Positions 45,507-56,571 of a DNA stretch of 64,000 nucleotides are shown here, in pieces. Made by a program: the position numbers and the translations under genes. Location: the NCBI RefSeq assembly GCF_030253575.1, contig NC_080559.1:2564501-2628500 (forward strand), read 5' to 3'. The notes under the pieces are model-generated. The model was not told where the DNA came from, searched no databases, and worked only from the letters and a program-made list of their open reading frames with translations. Within the stretch, counting starts at the first letter, position 1. Every line of letters starts with the position of its first letter. The DNA is from Rhododendron vialii (lineage: Eukaryota > Streptophyta > Magnoliopsida > Ericales > Ericaceae).

Positions 45507-46538
45507 TAGTTTGTTGCAAGAATGAAATCTAGGAGGCTAATGATTTTGTCTCTCCTATTTATTTTTTTCCCGACAAATAAGATAATTAATCCCTGATATT
45601 TTATAAACGAAAAACACAGTACAATAAAAGATGACACTACCTGTTCGAAAATATAGAAAACAAGCCAAATGCAAGGTTGTTTTAGTAAATTCACTCTAAT
45701 AAAAAAAAAAAAAAAAGTAGCATTAACAAATAGAGAAGTGGCAAAATCAGCTGTCATGTAGAATTACTGCCTCTTCTATTTGGTTGCTGCTTGTGAGAAT
45801 GAAATCTAGAATTGCCGCCTCTTCTATTTTCCTTTTAAAGAGTAAATAATTAGCGATTGAGGGAAGCTTGAAGAGTTGTTACGTAAGAGAAATGCCTCAC
45901 AAGAAAATTTCTCGTAGAGTGCATGTGGGTAACGTGTAGTATCAATTATAGATGAGAATACTTACCGTTTTAAGTACTTAATTCTACACATACAACCTTA
46001 GTTAATCCACAGGAATTGGTGCAATGATAGTCACCTAGCAAACATGTGTCTCAAAATGCCTTTATTCTACGGTTCGATTCTCACCCATGTGCTATAATTC
46101 TTTAACCGGGCCAGGTCATGATATAGAGTTCTGCTTAGACTTTAACAAGACAATGGAATTGCCAAACGGAAAAAAGACAAGACAATGGGATTGGACTGCC
46201 AAATCAATCACCGTATTGGACTGCATATCTTGTATCAGTTATGAAAAATGGAAGCATACAACCTTAGTTCTGGATATTTGACTTGATATTATCGGTACTT
46301 TCTATCATCTTTGAGCTTTTCCGGATTTATCTCAATGTTATGATTTCTGGTCAAGGTTTCAATTGGCAAGAGTGATCTTACAGCAAAATGTTTTCGACTC
46401 TTTTGATTCATAAACTCTTTACTTGTATAAGTTACACTGACTTGCTTAACCAATTTGTTCCATATATTTGACTCTATTTGTCATAAGGAACAATTACTAA
46501 TCCGTAAATCATTGCCCGGAAGTTCTCAGAAAAAACTA

Positions 46539-46820
46539 CTCCTTTCGTCCTTTTTTTAGAGTTCCGTATTTCATTTTGGGTTGTCCCTTAATAAGTGTCC
46601 ATTTTGTAAAGTTAGTGGGTAAAAGTTGGTGAATTTTCCATTTTACCCCTAAAAATATATTCCATTTTGAAAAGTTAGTAAGTAAAAATGTAATGATGAT
46701 ATTTTCATAGAGAGTAAGAAGAGAAAGTGGAGGTAAAAGTTGATGTGAAAGGTGTAATGATGATATTTTTTTAATAAGTAGAAATTATGAAACATGACAT
46801 TTAAAAATGAACGGAGGGAG
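46539..46820 (+). mobile_element. Stowaway-type MITE, copy 3
   Basis: CTCCTTTCGTCCTTTTTTT at the left and GAACGGAGGGAG at the right, flanked by TA. Same family as copies 1 and 2, which makes three copies within about 2 kb. Confidence 0.8.
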
Positions 46821-47374
46821 TAAAAAATATGAAAAATGAAGCTAGACTAATTAAGTGCTCCTCCTAGTATAATTCTGGATTTATCCCTCTATATACGATA
46901 TGGAGAGATATAATTGATCCGAAAACGCTAAGGCCACCAATGGCAGTAGCGTCGATTGGAAACCGATAGGCACGCGGGGTCCTCTTTGGCTTCCACACAG
47001 ATGATTCGAGCGGTTCCGGGAGCTTTGTTTGATTTGTGTTTTGAATTTTTTTTTGAAAAATAGTAGGGGTAATAAGTGGAGAGAGATAGAGAGAAATGTT
47101 GGAAATATGGGGAATCTAGGGGGTATTTTTTGAAAAATTCTTTTTGAAAATGGAAGAGAACAAGGCAATAATAATAATTTAAATAAAAAATCGAGTGGAC
47201 TTGTGAAAAATCAACTCAATCCAATATGTGTACGTAGGTGCTCGATCTAATCTTTTATTTTTTCATTCAGATTTCACAGGCTCATTCGATTTTTTATAAA
47301 ATTTATTGAATTACTCGAATCATCCGTACAAGACCCGAAGTTCCGTTGGATCCCGGTGGGTGTTTGTAGCAGCG

Positions 47375-48270
47375 TCGCAACTTCTGTCCTTTTGCCATGG
47401 GATGTTAAATCCAATGTCCGATTTTGTGTAGATCACTCGAGCTAGTATAAAGCAAAATGACAAGCTGGACCCCATTTACCCTTCTCTGTAGTATTCTTTA
47501 GAACTAGGCCCAAGTTTCGAAGGACGAAAGACCCCATCCCGATTTGCTTTGAGTAGAGCTCAAGAATTTTTGTCGGCAAAAATTATATAGTCTCAAATAC
47601 ATACACAAACACTTTATACACATTTAGGTCCCGTTCTGGAAACGGAAGTAAATATTTATTTTTTAAGAAGGCAATTTCAAGCTCAAAAATCATGTGTTTA
47701 CGTAAATAATTTTCCTATAAATATGAATATTTTTTGATAGATCTCATTGAAATCTTTTATGCGGTGAAAAAAAAATTGAAAAATAATTTTTCATTTATAT
47801 TATTTTTGAGTTTGAAAATATGAAATAAGTACTTATTTTTTAAGAAGGTGTTCTGGAACGGAGCCTTTTTAGTGGGTCTCACACATACTGGAGGCGTAAT
47901 ATGTGTGAATCTCAATGTGAATGTGAGTGAATTTGTATAAATGTTTGTATAAGTATTTGTAGTTGTAAAATGAGTATTTTTGTCTGTAACTTGCTCAAGA
48001 CAAATTCTAAAGTCAGTCCAATGGGCAGATCATAGTGTAATACACACGCGCAACTTTTTGTCCTCAGCCATGGGATGCCAAATCCATGTCTGATTGTGTG
48101 TAGATAACTCCAGCTAGTATAAAGCAAAATGACAAGCTTGACCAATTTACCTTTTCCTGTAGTATTCTCTAGAACTGACCCAAGTTTCATAGGATGAGAA
48201 GATAAAAAAAAAAAAAAGAAAAAAGTTTCATAGGATGACAGACCTCGATCCCAATTTGCTCCGTCTGCCA
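47375..48270. repeat. Pair of ~190-230 bp direct repeats
   Basis: Both copies contain GCCATGGGATG, GCTAGTATAAAGCAAAATGA followed by CAAGCT, CTGTAGTATTCT.TAGAACT and CCAAGTTTC. The first copy is 47375-47560 and the second 48035-48270. The second has its own internal duplication (AAGTTTCATAGGATGA twice around 48184-48240). A MITE lies between the copies. Confidence 0.7.
47627..47865. mobile_element. hAT-type MITE
   Basis: The left end GGTCCCGTTCTGGAAACGGA mirrors the right end AGAAGGTGTTCTGGAACGG then AGCC. Subterminal TTATTTTTTAAGAAGG appears at both sides. About 239 bp, AT-rich, noncoding. The termini resemble those of the element at 6051-6165. Target duplication unclear. Confidence 0.65.
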
Positions 48271-48920
48271 CGTGCCAAAATCTTGTATGGGATAAATTGT
48301 ATAGTTCTAATTCCTATGCAGGTTCATAGAACTCAAATACTCCTCTTTCTCCTTTGGTTTGGACTCGGCCTTATTATCGCTATGGTTTCTGCTTGAGTGT
48401 GGTGGTAGCTGTTATAATAATGGTAGTTTGATGTGGCCTTGTGTGGTTGTCTTCTTTATTTGAGATTCTTTACGTATGTCTTTCAACTGAGTATTGTGTA
48501 CTCTTTAATTATCGTGTATTTTTTAATTATCGCTTGAAACTTTAATTAATTATTGTATTGCATGGATGCGTGTATAATTTTTGAGTTTCTCTTGAATTAA
48601 AATGGTATCATTTATTTACATAATTGGAGCATACATTTGGCAAATACAAATAAAAAAATTCAAATTCGACCATATCATAGACCTTTTTCTTCTCCAATAC
48701 CAAGCATGAAAAAAATGAGAAAGGACAAATTCAAAGGCCATGAATTGTAATTTGTTTCTACTTTATGACTCAGTTGAATTGCAATTTGTTTGTAATTTAT
48801 GTTAGCAATTTGTCAAAATTGATTTTTACTAAACAAAATTCACTAAGGACTTGGGGCATTTGGTCCCAAAAATTGGCCATTCGTTTTTTAGAAAAACCAT
48901 TGACTGGAGGAGTGTGCAAT

Positions 48921-48922
<2 letters not shown>

Positions 48923-48978
<56 letters not shown>
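48923..48978. repeat. (AG)28 microsatellite
   Basis: An uninterrupted AG run of 56 bases. Open frames of 66-79 residues reported through it are Arg-Glu or Leu-Ser repeats created by the microsatellite. Confidence 0.95.
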
Positions 48979-48980
<2 letters not shown>

Positions 48981-49899
48981 GCGAAGCAGGGAAACATTTT
49001 CTGAAGTGGGAATTGTGGGTCCTAATTGCTGGAGAAAGTAACACGTATTCCTTTCAAAGATGAGAAAGGAAAAAGACTTCTTTCAAAGTCAGGAAACGAA
49101 CAATGATAAAAATAAAAAAAAAGAGAGTCAGGAAACGAACAAAGGCAAACTCTCTCTACTGAAGAAGATTGAAAAACGAAAAGGAATTTACACCTAGTTG
49201 TTGTATTTTTATTTTTCCTTCTTCAATAATGCTAGGTACATATCAATTTATCACACTCCTCTCACATACATGTGTGGGAATCTCACAAGCTTGAACGGTT
49301 TAATGAAAACTGCTTGGCTGAAGAACTTTCCTATCCTATTTTTGGCTGATTTCTAGCGTGAACCCTTAAAATCACGTTCTAATCATATAAGAATGGTTCG
49401 AATCATCAAAATTTGATCAGAAAATAGGAGGTCCACATTTAACTAAGTTAAGGGTGCCCTTAGAGGGTATGTGGTGCCTATCTTTTTTGTGAGGTGTTAT
49501 TGTTGGATTGTTGTATATGTAATTGGACCTTATTTGAATTGGATCGGGTGAACCCGACACAACTAAGATTTCCCCATAATTTGATTTGAATTCGGCAAAC
49601 AACCAAGTATTATATATTGGTGGGGTCTTGAGTGTGGCATCTGAGCCGTCTATCTCGACAATCAATGGTTCACATATATTTTTTACTAACTTTTACCGGT
49701 AAAAGTGTCACCGAATCGGAAACTGTTCACAAATAACATATAAAGAAGCACCCATATATTTAAGTGCAGATCTTTCCTCTTACTCTATGACAAAACAACC
49801 TTCTTCTCATCAACATATTTTCCAAACTATACATTCAGATTATTGGGTGTTCTAATATGTACCATCTCCATTTAGCATCTAGGTGCTCGTGCCTTCCAT

Positions 49900-49933
<34 letters not shown>

Positions 49934-49952
49934 TGGGGAGTGGGTTAGAACA

Positions 49953-52157
49953 ATGGAGATACTAGCAAGGTGGAAGTTGCGCTGGGAAACGTGGGATCTC
50001 CGGGTTGTGATCCTCATTAGTCTCAGCCTACAAGTCCTTTTGATATTCCTTGCACCTTTGAGAAAACGAGTGTCAAAGGCTTGGATAACCATCCCCATAT
50101 GGTGTGCGTACTTGCTTGCAGACGCAACAGCTACCTTTGCTGTGGGACTCATTTCCAGTAGTCAGGGTCACACCTCTGGCCCTTTCACTGATCCGACCCT
50201 TCTGGCATTCTGGGCTCCCTTTCTATTGGTACACCTTGGGGGTCCCGACACCATTACAGCTTTTGCCCTTGCGGATAATGAGCTCTGGCTCAGGCATTTC
50301 CTGGGTCTGGGATTCCATTGCTGGGCTGTCGGTTATGCCTTCGTTCAATCATTTCCGAATCACAAGCTTTGGATCCCCACCTTGTTCATATTTCTGGCTG
50401 GAGTCATCAAGTACATTGAGCGAACACGTGCTCTCTATCTTGCTAGCTCTCGTATAATCAAAGACTCTTTTCTCACATATCCTGATCCTGGGCCTAACTA
50501 TGCGAAGTTCATGGATGAGTACACTTCAAAGAAGCAAGCAAAACTTCCGACGGAGATAGAGATTATCCCTGAACCTAGTAGTAGGAGCAACAATACAGGA
50601 AATGACGAAGCCAAGGGAGATGACTTGTCTTGTTTGAAGGTGGTACAAACTGCTCACAAGTACTATACCACTTTCAAAGGTCTGGTTGCGGATTTGATCT
50701 TCAGCATCAGTCAGCGCAACCAGAGCCGAGATTATTTCCTCAAGCAAACGGCAGGAGATGCTTTCCATATTATTGAGGTAGAACTCAATTTCTTCTATGA
50801 GATTCACTACACTAAGGCCAGGGTGATGCAAGGTAGGTTTCTTGGATATCACCTTGGATATCCCCTTCGGATAATTTCGTTTAGTTTGACTTGTGCAGGC
50901 CTTGTGCTTTTTTGTTTAATCGAGAAGAAGAAATTTCATAAGTTTGATATTGCAGTTTCCTACACGTTGCTTTATGGTGCTATTGCTCTCGATTTAATAG
51001 CTTTTTTAATGATCCTTTACTCTGATTGGACTGCTGTGGCCCTCACTAATTCAGAACACCCCAATTGGTTTATTAAGATCATGCAATGCTTGCTCAATGT
51101 TAATAGGGTAAGGTGGCCTAAAAACCCTGGACAAAATCCCAAATGGTTTTCCTTCAGGAAGATCATGCATATTGTGCGTCTCAGGTGGTCTGAATCTCTC
51201 TCACAGTACAACTTGATAAATCATTGTCTGCACCCACGTAAGGAATGGTGGGAGAAAACTATTGCTTTTTTTAGCCTAACCAACATGCTAGATGGGATGG
51301 AATATGTGAACCCTGTGGTTTTCAACACTGGGTTGAGAGATTTTATTTTCGATGAGCTGAAAATGAAATCTAAGCAGGCAGACGATTTAGAAACGGCCAA
51401 GGAGATATTTTCTGCCAGAGGGGATTGGATTCTACGGTATGAAAGTCGTGCCAACTTACTCTGTTGGATCAATGATGTCGAATTTGATGAGAGCCTAATT
51501 CTGTGGCACATTGCCACTGAACTCTGCTACTATGACCCAGAAGATGTCCAAGACAAAAATGATAACCGCGAGTTCTCTAAACACCTATCGGATTACTTGT
51601 TATACTTGCTAATTGTGCAGTCCACAATGTTATCCAATATAGCAGGTATTGGGCAGATAAGGTTCAGAGATACTTGTGCCGAGGCCAAGAAATTCTTTCG
51701 TGAAAGGAATGTATTAGCGGAAGAGAAGAAAATTGTCACCTTTTGCAAATACTTCTGCTGCTGCTTTAATAAATGGTGCTTCAAAGGGAAAATGGAACTG
51801 GAGGATGAATTATTAAAGGAAAATGCTTGCAGAAATATCCTTGAGGTTAATACAGAAGTTGAACCTATTGCTGTTAAGGGAGACAGAAGCAAATCTGTGT
51901 TGTTTGATGCGTGCAGGCTGGCCAAAGAGCTGAGGAAATTAGAAAGGCTTGAAAGGTGGAAGATAATAAGCAAAGTCTGGGTTGAATTGATGTCCTATTC
52001 AGCGGGTCATTGCAGAGCCCATACCCACGTGGCACAACTCAGTAAAGGTGGACAGCTCCTCACTTTAATATGGTTGTTGATGGTTCAACTTGGCTTAGGT
52101 GATCAATTTCGAATAAGAGAAGGGAATGCAAGGGCGAAACTGATCGTGAGCAAGTAG
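49953..52157 (+). CDS. DUF4220/DUF594 multipass membrane protein (734 aa)
   Basis: Intact single-exon gene. The N-terminal half has four or five hydrophobic segments (about residues 18-36, 47-67, 83-105, 117-132, 139-152) and the DUF4220 signature WAPFLLVHLGGPDTITAF then ALADNELWLRH at 87-115. Two more hydrophobic segments lie at about 304-323 and 333-358. A cytosolic domain follows, ending in the DUF594 region (about 640-730: FDACRLAKELRKL, then WVELMSYSAGHCRAHTHVAQ and LSKGGQLLTLIWLLMVQLGLGD). These domains occur together in a large plant-only family of unknown biochemical role, often single-exon and in tandem groups; only one copy is seen here. The ATG lies shortly after a GA-rich leader. 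No defects seen. Function unknown. Confidence 0.95.
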   Translation: MEILARWKLRWETWDLRVVILISLSLQVLLIFLAPLRKRVSKAWITIPIWCAYLLADATATFAVGLISSSQGHTSGPFTDPTLLAFWAPFLLVHLGGPDTITAFALADNELWLRHFLGLGFHCWAVGYAFVQSFPNHKLWIPTLFIFLAGVIKYIERTRALYLASSRIIKDSFLTYPDPGPNYAKFMDEYTSKKQAKLPTEIEIIPEPSSRSNNTGNDEAKGDDLSCLKVVQTAHKYYTTFKGLVADLIFSISQRNQSRDYFLKQTAGDAFHIIEVELNFFYEIHYTKARVMQGRFLGYHLGYPLRIISFSLTCAGLVLFCLIEKKKFHKFDIAVSYTLLYGAIALDLIAFLMILYSDWTAVALTNSEHPNWFIKIMQCLLNVNRVRWPKNPGQNPKWFSFRKIMHIVRLRWSESLSQYNLINHCLHPRKEWWEKTIAFFSLTNMLDGMEYVNPVVFNTGLRDFIFDELKMKSKQADDLETAKEIFSARGDWILRYESRANLLCWINDVEFDESLILWHIATELCYYDPEDVQDKNDNREFSKHLSDYLLYLLIVQSTMLSNIAGIGQIRFRDTCAEAKKFFRERNVLAEEKKIVTFCKYFCCCFNKWCFKGKMELEDELLKENACRNILEVNTEVEPIAVKGDRSKSVLFDACRLAKELRKLERLERWKIISKVWVELMSYSAGHCRAHTHVAQLSKGGQLLTLIWLLMVQLGLGDQFRIREGNARAKLIVSK

Positions 52158-52921
52158 GTCGATGAATTTGTTGGATCAATAAATTTAGAGATGTGTGCTT
52201 TTTTAATTTTAATTTTTCTTGTTTGAACATTCCAGTTACATGCCTAAGCGAGATACCTGTGTTTGAAATGTGACATGCACTAATAGCCAATGGTCAATAG
52301 TTCTACTTGTTGCAGACACTATCTAATGATATTACCAACATTTTCTGAGATATTACCAACATTTTCTGAGAGTTGAATATCTAGTCTATGTTGAACGGTA
52401 AGAGCATCTCCAACGCGCTAGCTTAACGAGCCCCATTGGCTAAAGTAGATATTCAGCATTAAATTCAAGTGTTTAACCGATTCTTTATCCCACAAGGCTA
52501 TTTGCTTTGTTGCTTTCCGCTCGGTAAAGTAGATATTCAAAATGGCTTCATGAATGAAAATGGGAGTGTTGCAACTTGCATGTATGGACAAGAAACCATC
52601 TGTCTAGGAAATAATCTTGTGCACAGTGCACCCACTACAAGACCTTTAATGGATTTGTCTCTACCCAAAAAAGAAAATGAGAAATAGTTTTTTAAAAAAA
52701 ATCTAAACTTATTGAAAAGTCCAACTTTCCTTAATAAGTAAAGTAATATACTTTCCCACTCGCCTTTTAAAAAAAAAAAAAACACACTCTCTTTTTGTCC
52801 TATTAATTATATTGGTTAATTTTTTTTTGAAATGGCAACAAATATATTGAGATAATCTTGATAAAGGGTACATCAAGATAGGTTAAGTTAGTTTTAATGG
52901 ACAACTACAAGTTTCTCGGTT
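52158..52921. other. 3' flank of the DUF4220 gene
   Basis: No gene recognised. GATATTACCAACATTTTCTGA is repeated in tandem at about 52328-52372 and is followed by TTGAATATCTAGTCTATGTT, which recurs at 23398 and 28095. The 72-residue frame at 52469-52687 has no recognisable domain. Confidence 0.5.
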
Positions 52922-53075
52922 CAGGCATCACCGCTAGGCCCTCGGCCATCACCGGTCGGTCCTCGGCCCAGTCAGCCTTTGGGCATCACCGGTAGGCTTT
53001 TGGCCATCAACGCTCGGCCTTCAGCCTTCACCGCTTGGCCCTCGGCCATTGCCGCTAGGCCTTCGGGCCTTCAGG
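52922..53075. repeat. GC-rich minisatellite
   Basis: About six degenerate units of roughly 20-26 bases built on GCATCACCG(C/G)TAGGCC(C/T)TCGGCC. The composition contrasts sharply with the AT-rich surroundings. No splice or coding context. Confidence 0.7.
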
Positions 53076-53620
53076 GAGTGGTTTACGTTGCTAGAGTCAT
53101 AAGTTGATTAACAAGGCTATAGCAGCAAGCAGCCAAATAACAAGGGAAACTTATAGGCTTAATATATGATTTTGGGGACAAGAAATCAAGAACGATCGAC
53201 ATTTAACCAAGCTTTCGTCTTTTCTTTGCTGAAGCTTTTGAGGCAATGAGAATTCATGGTCTGATTAGCATACTTGTTTGTTTACATCGATTAGCAGTTG
53301 AAAATTGTGAGTGCTTTTTGGTAGCATGTGAGAATGAGCTATAGAATTAACTCGTCTTTCATTTTCGAATTTTGTAGACCAAAGACTGATATAGATAGTC
53401 CATGGGCGTTCGACAATGCACCTTGCGTTTGTTGTGGAAAAATATTGAAATTTTGAACTGTTGAAGCTTTGCTAGCAATAAGTTTTGAAACATGTTCAGA
53501 ACCTTGTTTGGGTGCCCGTTGATGGACCATATTTGAATTGGATTGGGTTGATGTGAACCCGAGTGGGATATATCTTTTCTCTTCGGCAAACAATAGCATT
53601 TTTTTTTCTTTCAGCAAACT
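53076..53620. repeat. Fragment of the CTU2 downstream flank
   Basis: Matches 21670-22530 in order but shortened: TTGCTAGAGTCATAAGTTGA, GGCTATAGCAGCAAGCAGCC, AAGCTTTTGAGGCAATGAGA, GAAGCTTTGCTAGCAA(T/G)AAG, then ATATTTGAATTGGATTGGG. It is the uninterrupted version of the site where a MITE inserted at 26776. Confidence 0.7.
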
Positions 53621-53889
53621 GCTGATATATTTTAAGTATGTTCATATTCAAAATGGCGCCGAGGAGGTTTATGAGAAAATAAACAGCAAGTAACGAGTTT
53701 CTACAAGAATTTAATTAGAAATGTACTGCAAATTTAAGAATGGAACTAGGCGTCCATTGCGTCAATTTGTCAAGGTGAAATTAGACTTCCAACGCGAGAG
53801 ATCGTGATCCCAGCAGGAACCCTATCAGAGTAAACATTGAAAGGTACCCCTAGGTCTTTGAACTCCCCCCCGCCTCTGGACCACAGCAT

Positions 53890-54060
53890 TTAAAAAATTG
53901 TTTATGATTGTCTAATTAAGCTGATTTTTATGAGAAAATTTATCCATCGAGATACACCCAAGTTATACAGCAGCTCAGATCAACCAAATAAAACAAAAGC
54001 GGATCACATTTTAAGTCACATGAGAGGATTAAAGGGAGATTTTGAATGAATGCTGTTTTT
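53890..54060. repeat. Copy of the LRR-gene 3' flank (empty site for Cassandra)
   Basis: ATTGTCTAATTAAGCTGATT followed by TTTATGAGAAAATTTATCCA and TACAGCAGCTCAGATCAACC through AGGGAGATTTTGAAT matches 34222-34262 joined to 34920-35027. It lacks the Cassandra element. No LRR coding sequence accompanies it here. Confidence 0.8.
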
Positions 54061-54474
54061 AAAATTATGAGATTAATAGTGTGGCAATGCGAGGATCACT
54101 ACGAACCACATCATTTAAAAAGTTTTGTATGAAAGTAATAAGTCTAAATCATTTTTCATAGCAGCTTCACTAGACGAGGAAGCAAGCAGCAGGGTCTCTT
54201 TCGCATAGAGCGCCATTTAACGAGCTCGCTTAGCACACTGGAAAAAATCAAGGACAGCCCCGCGACCATATAAACTGGTCTCACATTGAACGGAAATTAG
54301 AAAAAACTGGCCTCACAAATCTGTGCAACAAAGGGAGATATAACACCTGAGGTCCAATCAATTGGAAGTAGCATAATCATATGAGATATTAGGAGCATTA
54401 AAAAGCATGCCAATGCAGAAAGCATGTCTTAATTGAATAATGAAGCCAGTATATCTCTTTGGATACCGAGATTG

Positions 54475-55158
54475 TGTTGAGGAAATCCCACATTACTTGG
54501 GAGTGGAATGGGTAATCACTTAATAACATATGAGACCTCTTCGTCCATCTCAAAACCAATTGGCAATGAGTAGAGTGGAATGGATGATGAGACCTCTTCG
54601 TCCATCTCAAAACCAATTGGCAATGAGTGGAGTGGAATGGATGATCACTTAACCAATTGGCAATGAGTGAAGAGGTCCCAAATATTATTAAGTGATCACC
54701 CATTTCACTCCTAAGCAATGTGGGACTTTATATCTTAACATCCCCCCTCACGTGCAGCCGCTTTTGAGGTATATCTTAACATCCCCCTCACGTGCAGCCG
54801 CTTTTGAGGTCTGTCACGTGTGGCCACTTTGGGTCCTATCATCGTGCAGCCTTTTTGCAGGTCTGTCATCGCGGGGTGTGGATTGTAATTTTTAATAAAA
54901 TGTGGGGTGGAATGAGCCCCGCTCTGATACCATGTAGAAATTTTATATTCATCTCAAAACCAATTGGCAATGAGTGAAGAGATCATATATGTTATTAAGT
55001 GATCACTCATTCCACTCCCAAGCAATGTGGGATTTCCTCAACATCCCCCCTCACGTGCAGCCGCTTTTGAGGTCTGTCACGTGTGGCCTCACTTAATAAC
55101 ATTTGAGACCTCTCCACTCATTGCCAATTGGTTTTAAGATGGACATAAAGTTTCTACA
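54475..55158 (+). mobile_element. TRIM retroelement with an inverted copy nested inside
   Basis: The outer termini TGTTGAGGAAATCCCACATT (54475) and AAGTTTCTACA (55158) are LTR ends of one family, flanked by identical GATTG (54470-54474 and 55159-55163). Inside, in the opposite orientation, is a second element: LTR 54933-55043, primer-binding site at 54921-54932 (GCTCTGATACCA on the plus strand), a short interior, a duplicated TAACATCCCCC purine-tract region near 54737 and 54778, and part of the other LTR at about 54652-54740. Several copies of CCAATTGGCAATGAGT in both orientations result. No coding capacity. Confidence 0.82.
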
Positions 55159-55398
55159 GATTGCTCTGTAGCCAAATTGCAGAGTAAGTTCAAATAGCAT
55201 GATAAATCTTTTTTCGTGCACCTCAACTAATTCCGGAGCCCTAAAGTTAATGACTAGACAATCCCTCCAGTGATCCCAAGGTTTAGAATATTTAATCTTC
55301 GTTGGACTCGAACATGGGACCTCATAGATTCAAATTAAATGAGTAATATGAGTTTGTTCAGGGGAATTAATTTCAGTGAATTTTATATAATCACACTC

Positions 55399-55735
55399 TT
55401 ATGAAACGTGTTTATTAGAAACAAATTTCTTTTCTTTTCCCACTCCTTGATCTCTTTCCAGATTGGACACTGCAGAGCTCGGTTTCATTCCTGGTTTAGC
55501 TGAATTTTCAGTCTGCTTGGGCCTGTTAGTTGTTCGCCGTGCTTTAGGAACAACCTTGTCGGACACAAAAGGCTTGGGCTCAACTTTCAGTCTGCTCGGG
55601 CCTGTTTGTTGTTCACAGTGCTTTAGGAACAACCTTGTCGGACACAAAAGGCTTGGGCTCAACAACCTGTTTGATCTTTAATTGCTTCTCTCTCTTTTTT
55701 TCAGCTTGAATAACTTCTATTTCAGCTTTGAACTT
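55399..55735 (-). pseudogene. Lysine-rich gene fragment broken by a 79 bp tandem duplication
   Basis: On the minus strand the frame reads KAEIEVIQAEKKREKQLKI, then VVEPKPFVSDKVVPKA, then KQTENSAKPGMKPSSAVSNL and ends KHVS. Units 55506-55584 and 55585-55663 are near-identical 79 bp copies. Since 79 is not a multiple of three, the second shifts the frame and introduces a stop. It looks like the last exon of a host gene (basic, low complexity). I do not recognise the family, and no upstream exons are visible. It could also be a chance or captured fragment. Confidence 0.45.
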
Positions 55736-55942
55736 TTAGAATCCTCAGGTTTTGAAAGTCCTGTGCACCGAACGTGTGTGGTCGGAGCCGTAGTTACCTA
55801 AAATCCTTCAACATACCTCGCGCTCCCACTCTCAATCCTCGCACTACGCTTGCGCTTTCAATTCTCACTTTCGTAGATTTTAGCAGTTTGAGATGTGATT
55901 CGAAGACACTTTCACGATTGCCCTCACACTCTTGCTCGCACA

Positions 55943-56563
55943 TAGGGCTGGCCCAGGCACAAGGCCCAAGAGGCCTGGGCCTTGGGCATTTCAAATATTT
56001 CAAATTTTTGGGGCACTCAAATTATATGTTATATATAAGTTTTTCCATAATATATCATAAAAGGTATTTTGGCCCAATGGTGTTTGTAACTTGAATAAAG
56101 AGTATGGGGCTTGGTTCGAAACCCCAAGTCTCTATTTTTGGAACTATTTGTTTTTCCTTCATATTCTTGGCCCTTGCACTTCTTAGGTCTTAGCCTCCTA
56201 CTGCGTATAAGTGAAAAAGGACACTCTATTTCTTCCAATCAAATTTCTCAAAAAATTTAGTGGAAACCGTGGATTGCATATAATATGATGACTCTTACTT
56301 GTCAGAATAAATGATGGATCTTACACCTCTTGTATTTTTAACTACTTAAGCATAGTGACTCAAGATCAAAGTTCAAACGCACCATAAATGTTTTGGTAAG
56401 AATTTTTGTTTGTTTTAATTTTTCTTTTAACTTTGAATATCAAATTCACAAATAAAACGTACTAATATATATGGTGATTGTTGCTGTAAAAATTGTTAAG
56501 TACTCTTTAGGGCACACTTTTTTTATTAGGCCTTGGGCACTAAAAACCCTTGGGCCGGCCCTG
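55943..56563. mobile_element. Nonautonomous hAT element with 8 bp TSD
   Basis: Termini TAGGGCTGGCCCAGG and GGGCCGGCCCTG are inverted repeats. The element is flanked by identical CTCGCACA (55935-55942 and 56564-56571), the 8 bp duplication expected for hAT. Length 621 bp. A subterminal GGCC(T/C)TGGGC motif occurs at both ends. No transposase frame. Confidence 0.85.
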
Positions 56564-56571
56564 CTCGCACA

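Larger units (their letters stand above)
44211..46538. other. CTU2-flank copy with nested MITEs; no gene
   Basis: 44211-44560 contains GTAAGTATT-type repeats like those of 25.2-25.5 kb and a direct repeat (TACTCCC...TTTGAAAG). From about 44572 the sequence matches the CTU2 downstream flank (CTTCACAAGGGGAAAAGGCT, then AAGCAGCC and GAACGTTTGATATTTAATCC). Two Stowaway elements interrupt it. The minus-strand frame at 45335-45757 runs through MITE sequence and is not a gene. Confidence 0.55.
46821..49952. other. Spacer upstream of the DUF4220 gene
   Basis: No gene recognised. It contains a direct repeat pair (47375-47560 and 48035-48270), a hAT-type MITE (47627-47865), a long AG microsatellite (48923-48978), and at 49490-49620 another piece of the CTU2 downstream flank (CCCCATAATTTGATTTGAAT). 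The last 50 bases hold a GA run (49902-49930) that is probably in the 5' UTR of the next gene. Confidence 0.55.

Noticed and set aside
45335-45757. 140-residue minus-strand frame rich in Phe/Ile/Leu
   Set aside because: It overlaps a Stowaway MITE and AT-rich repeat; no domain.
48765-49044. Arg-Glu and Leu-Ser repeat proteins
   Set aside because: Translation of the (AG)28 microsatellite.
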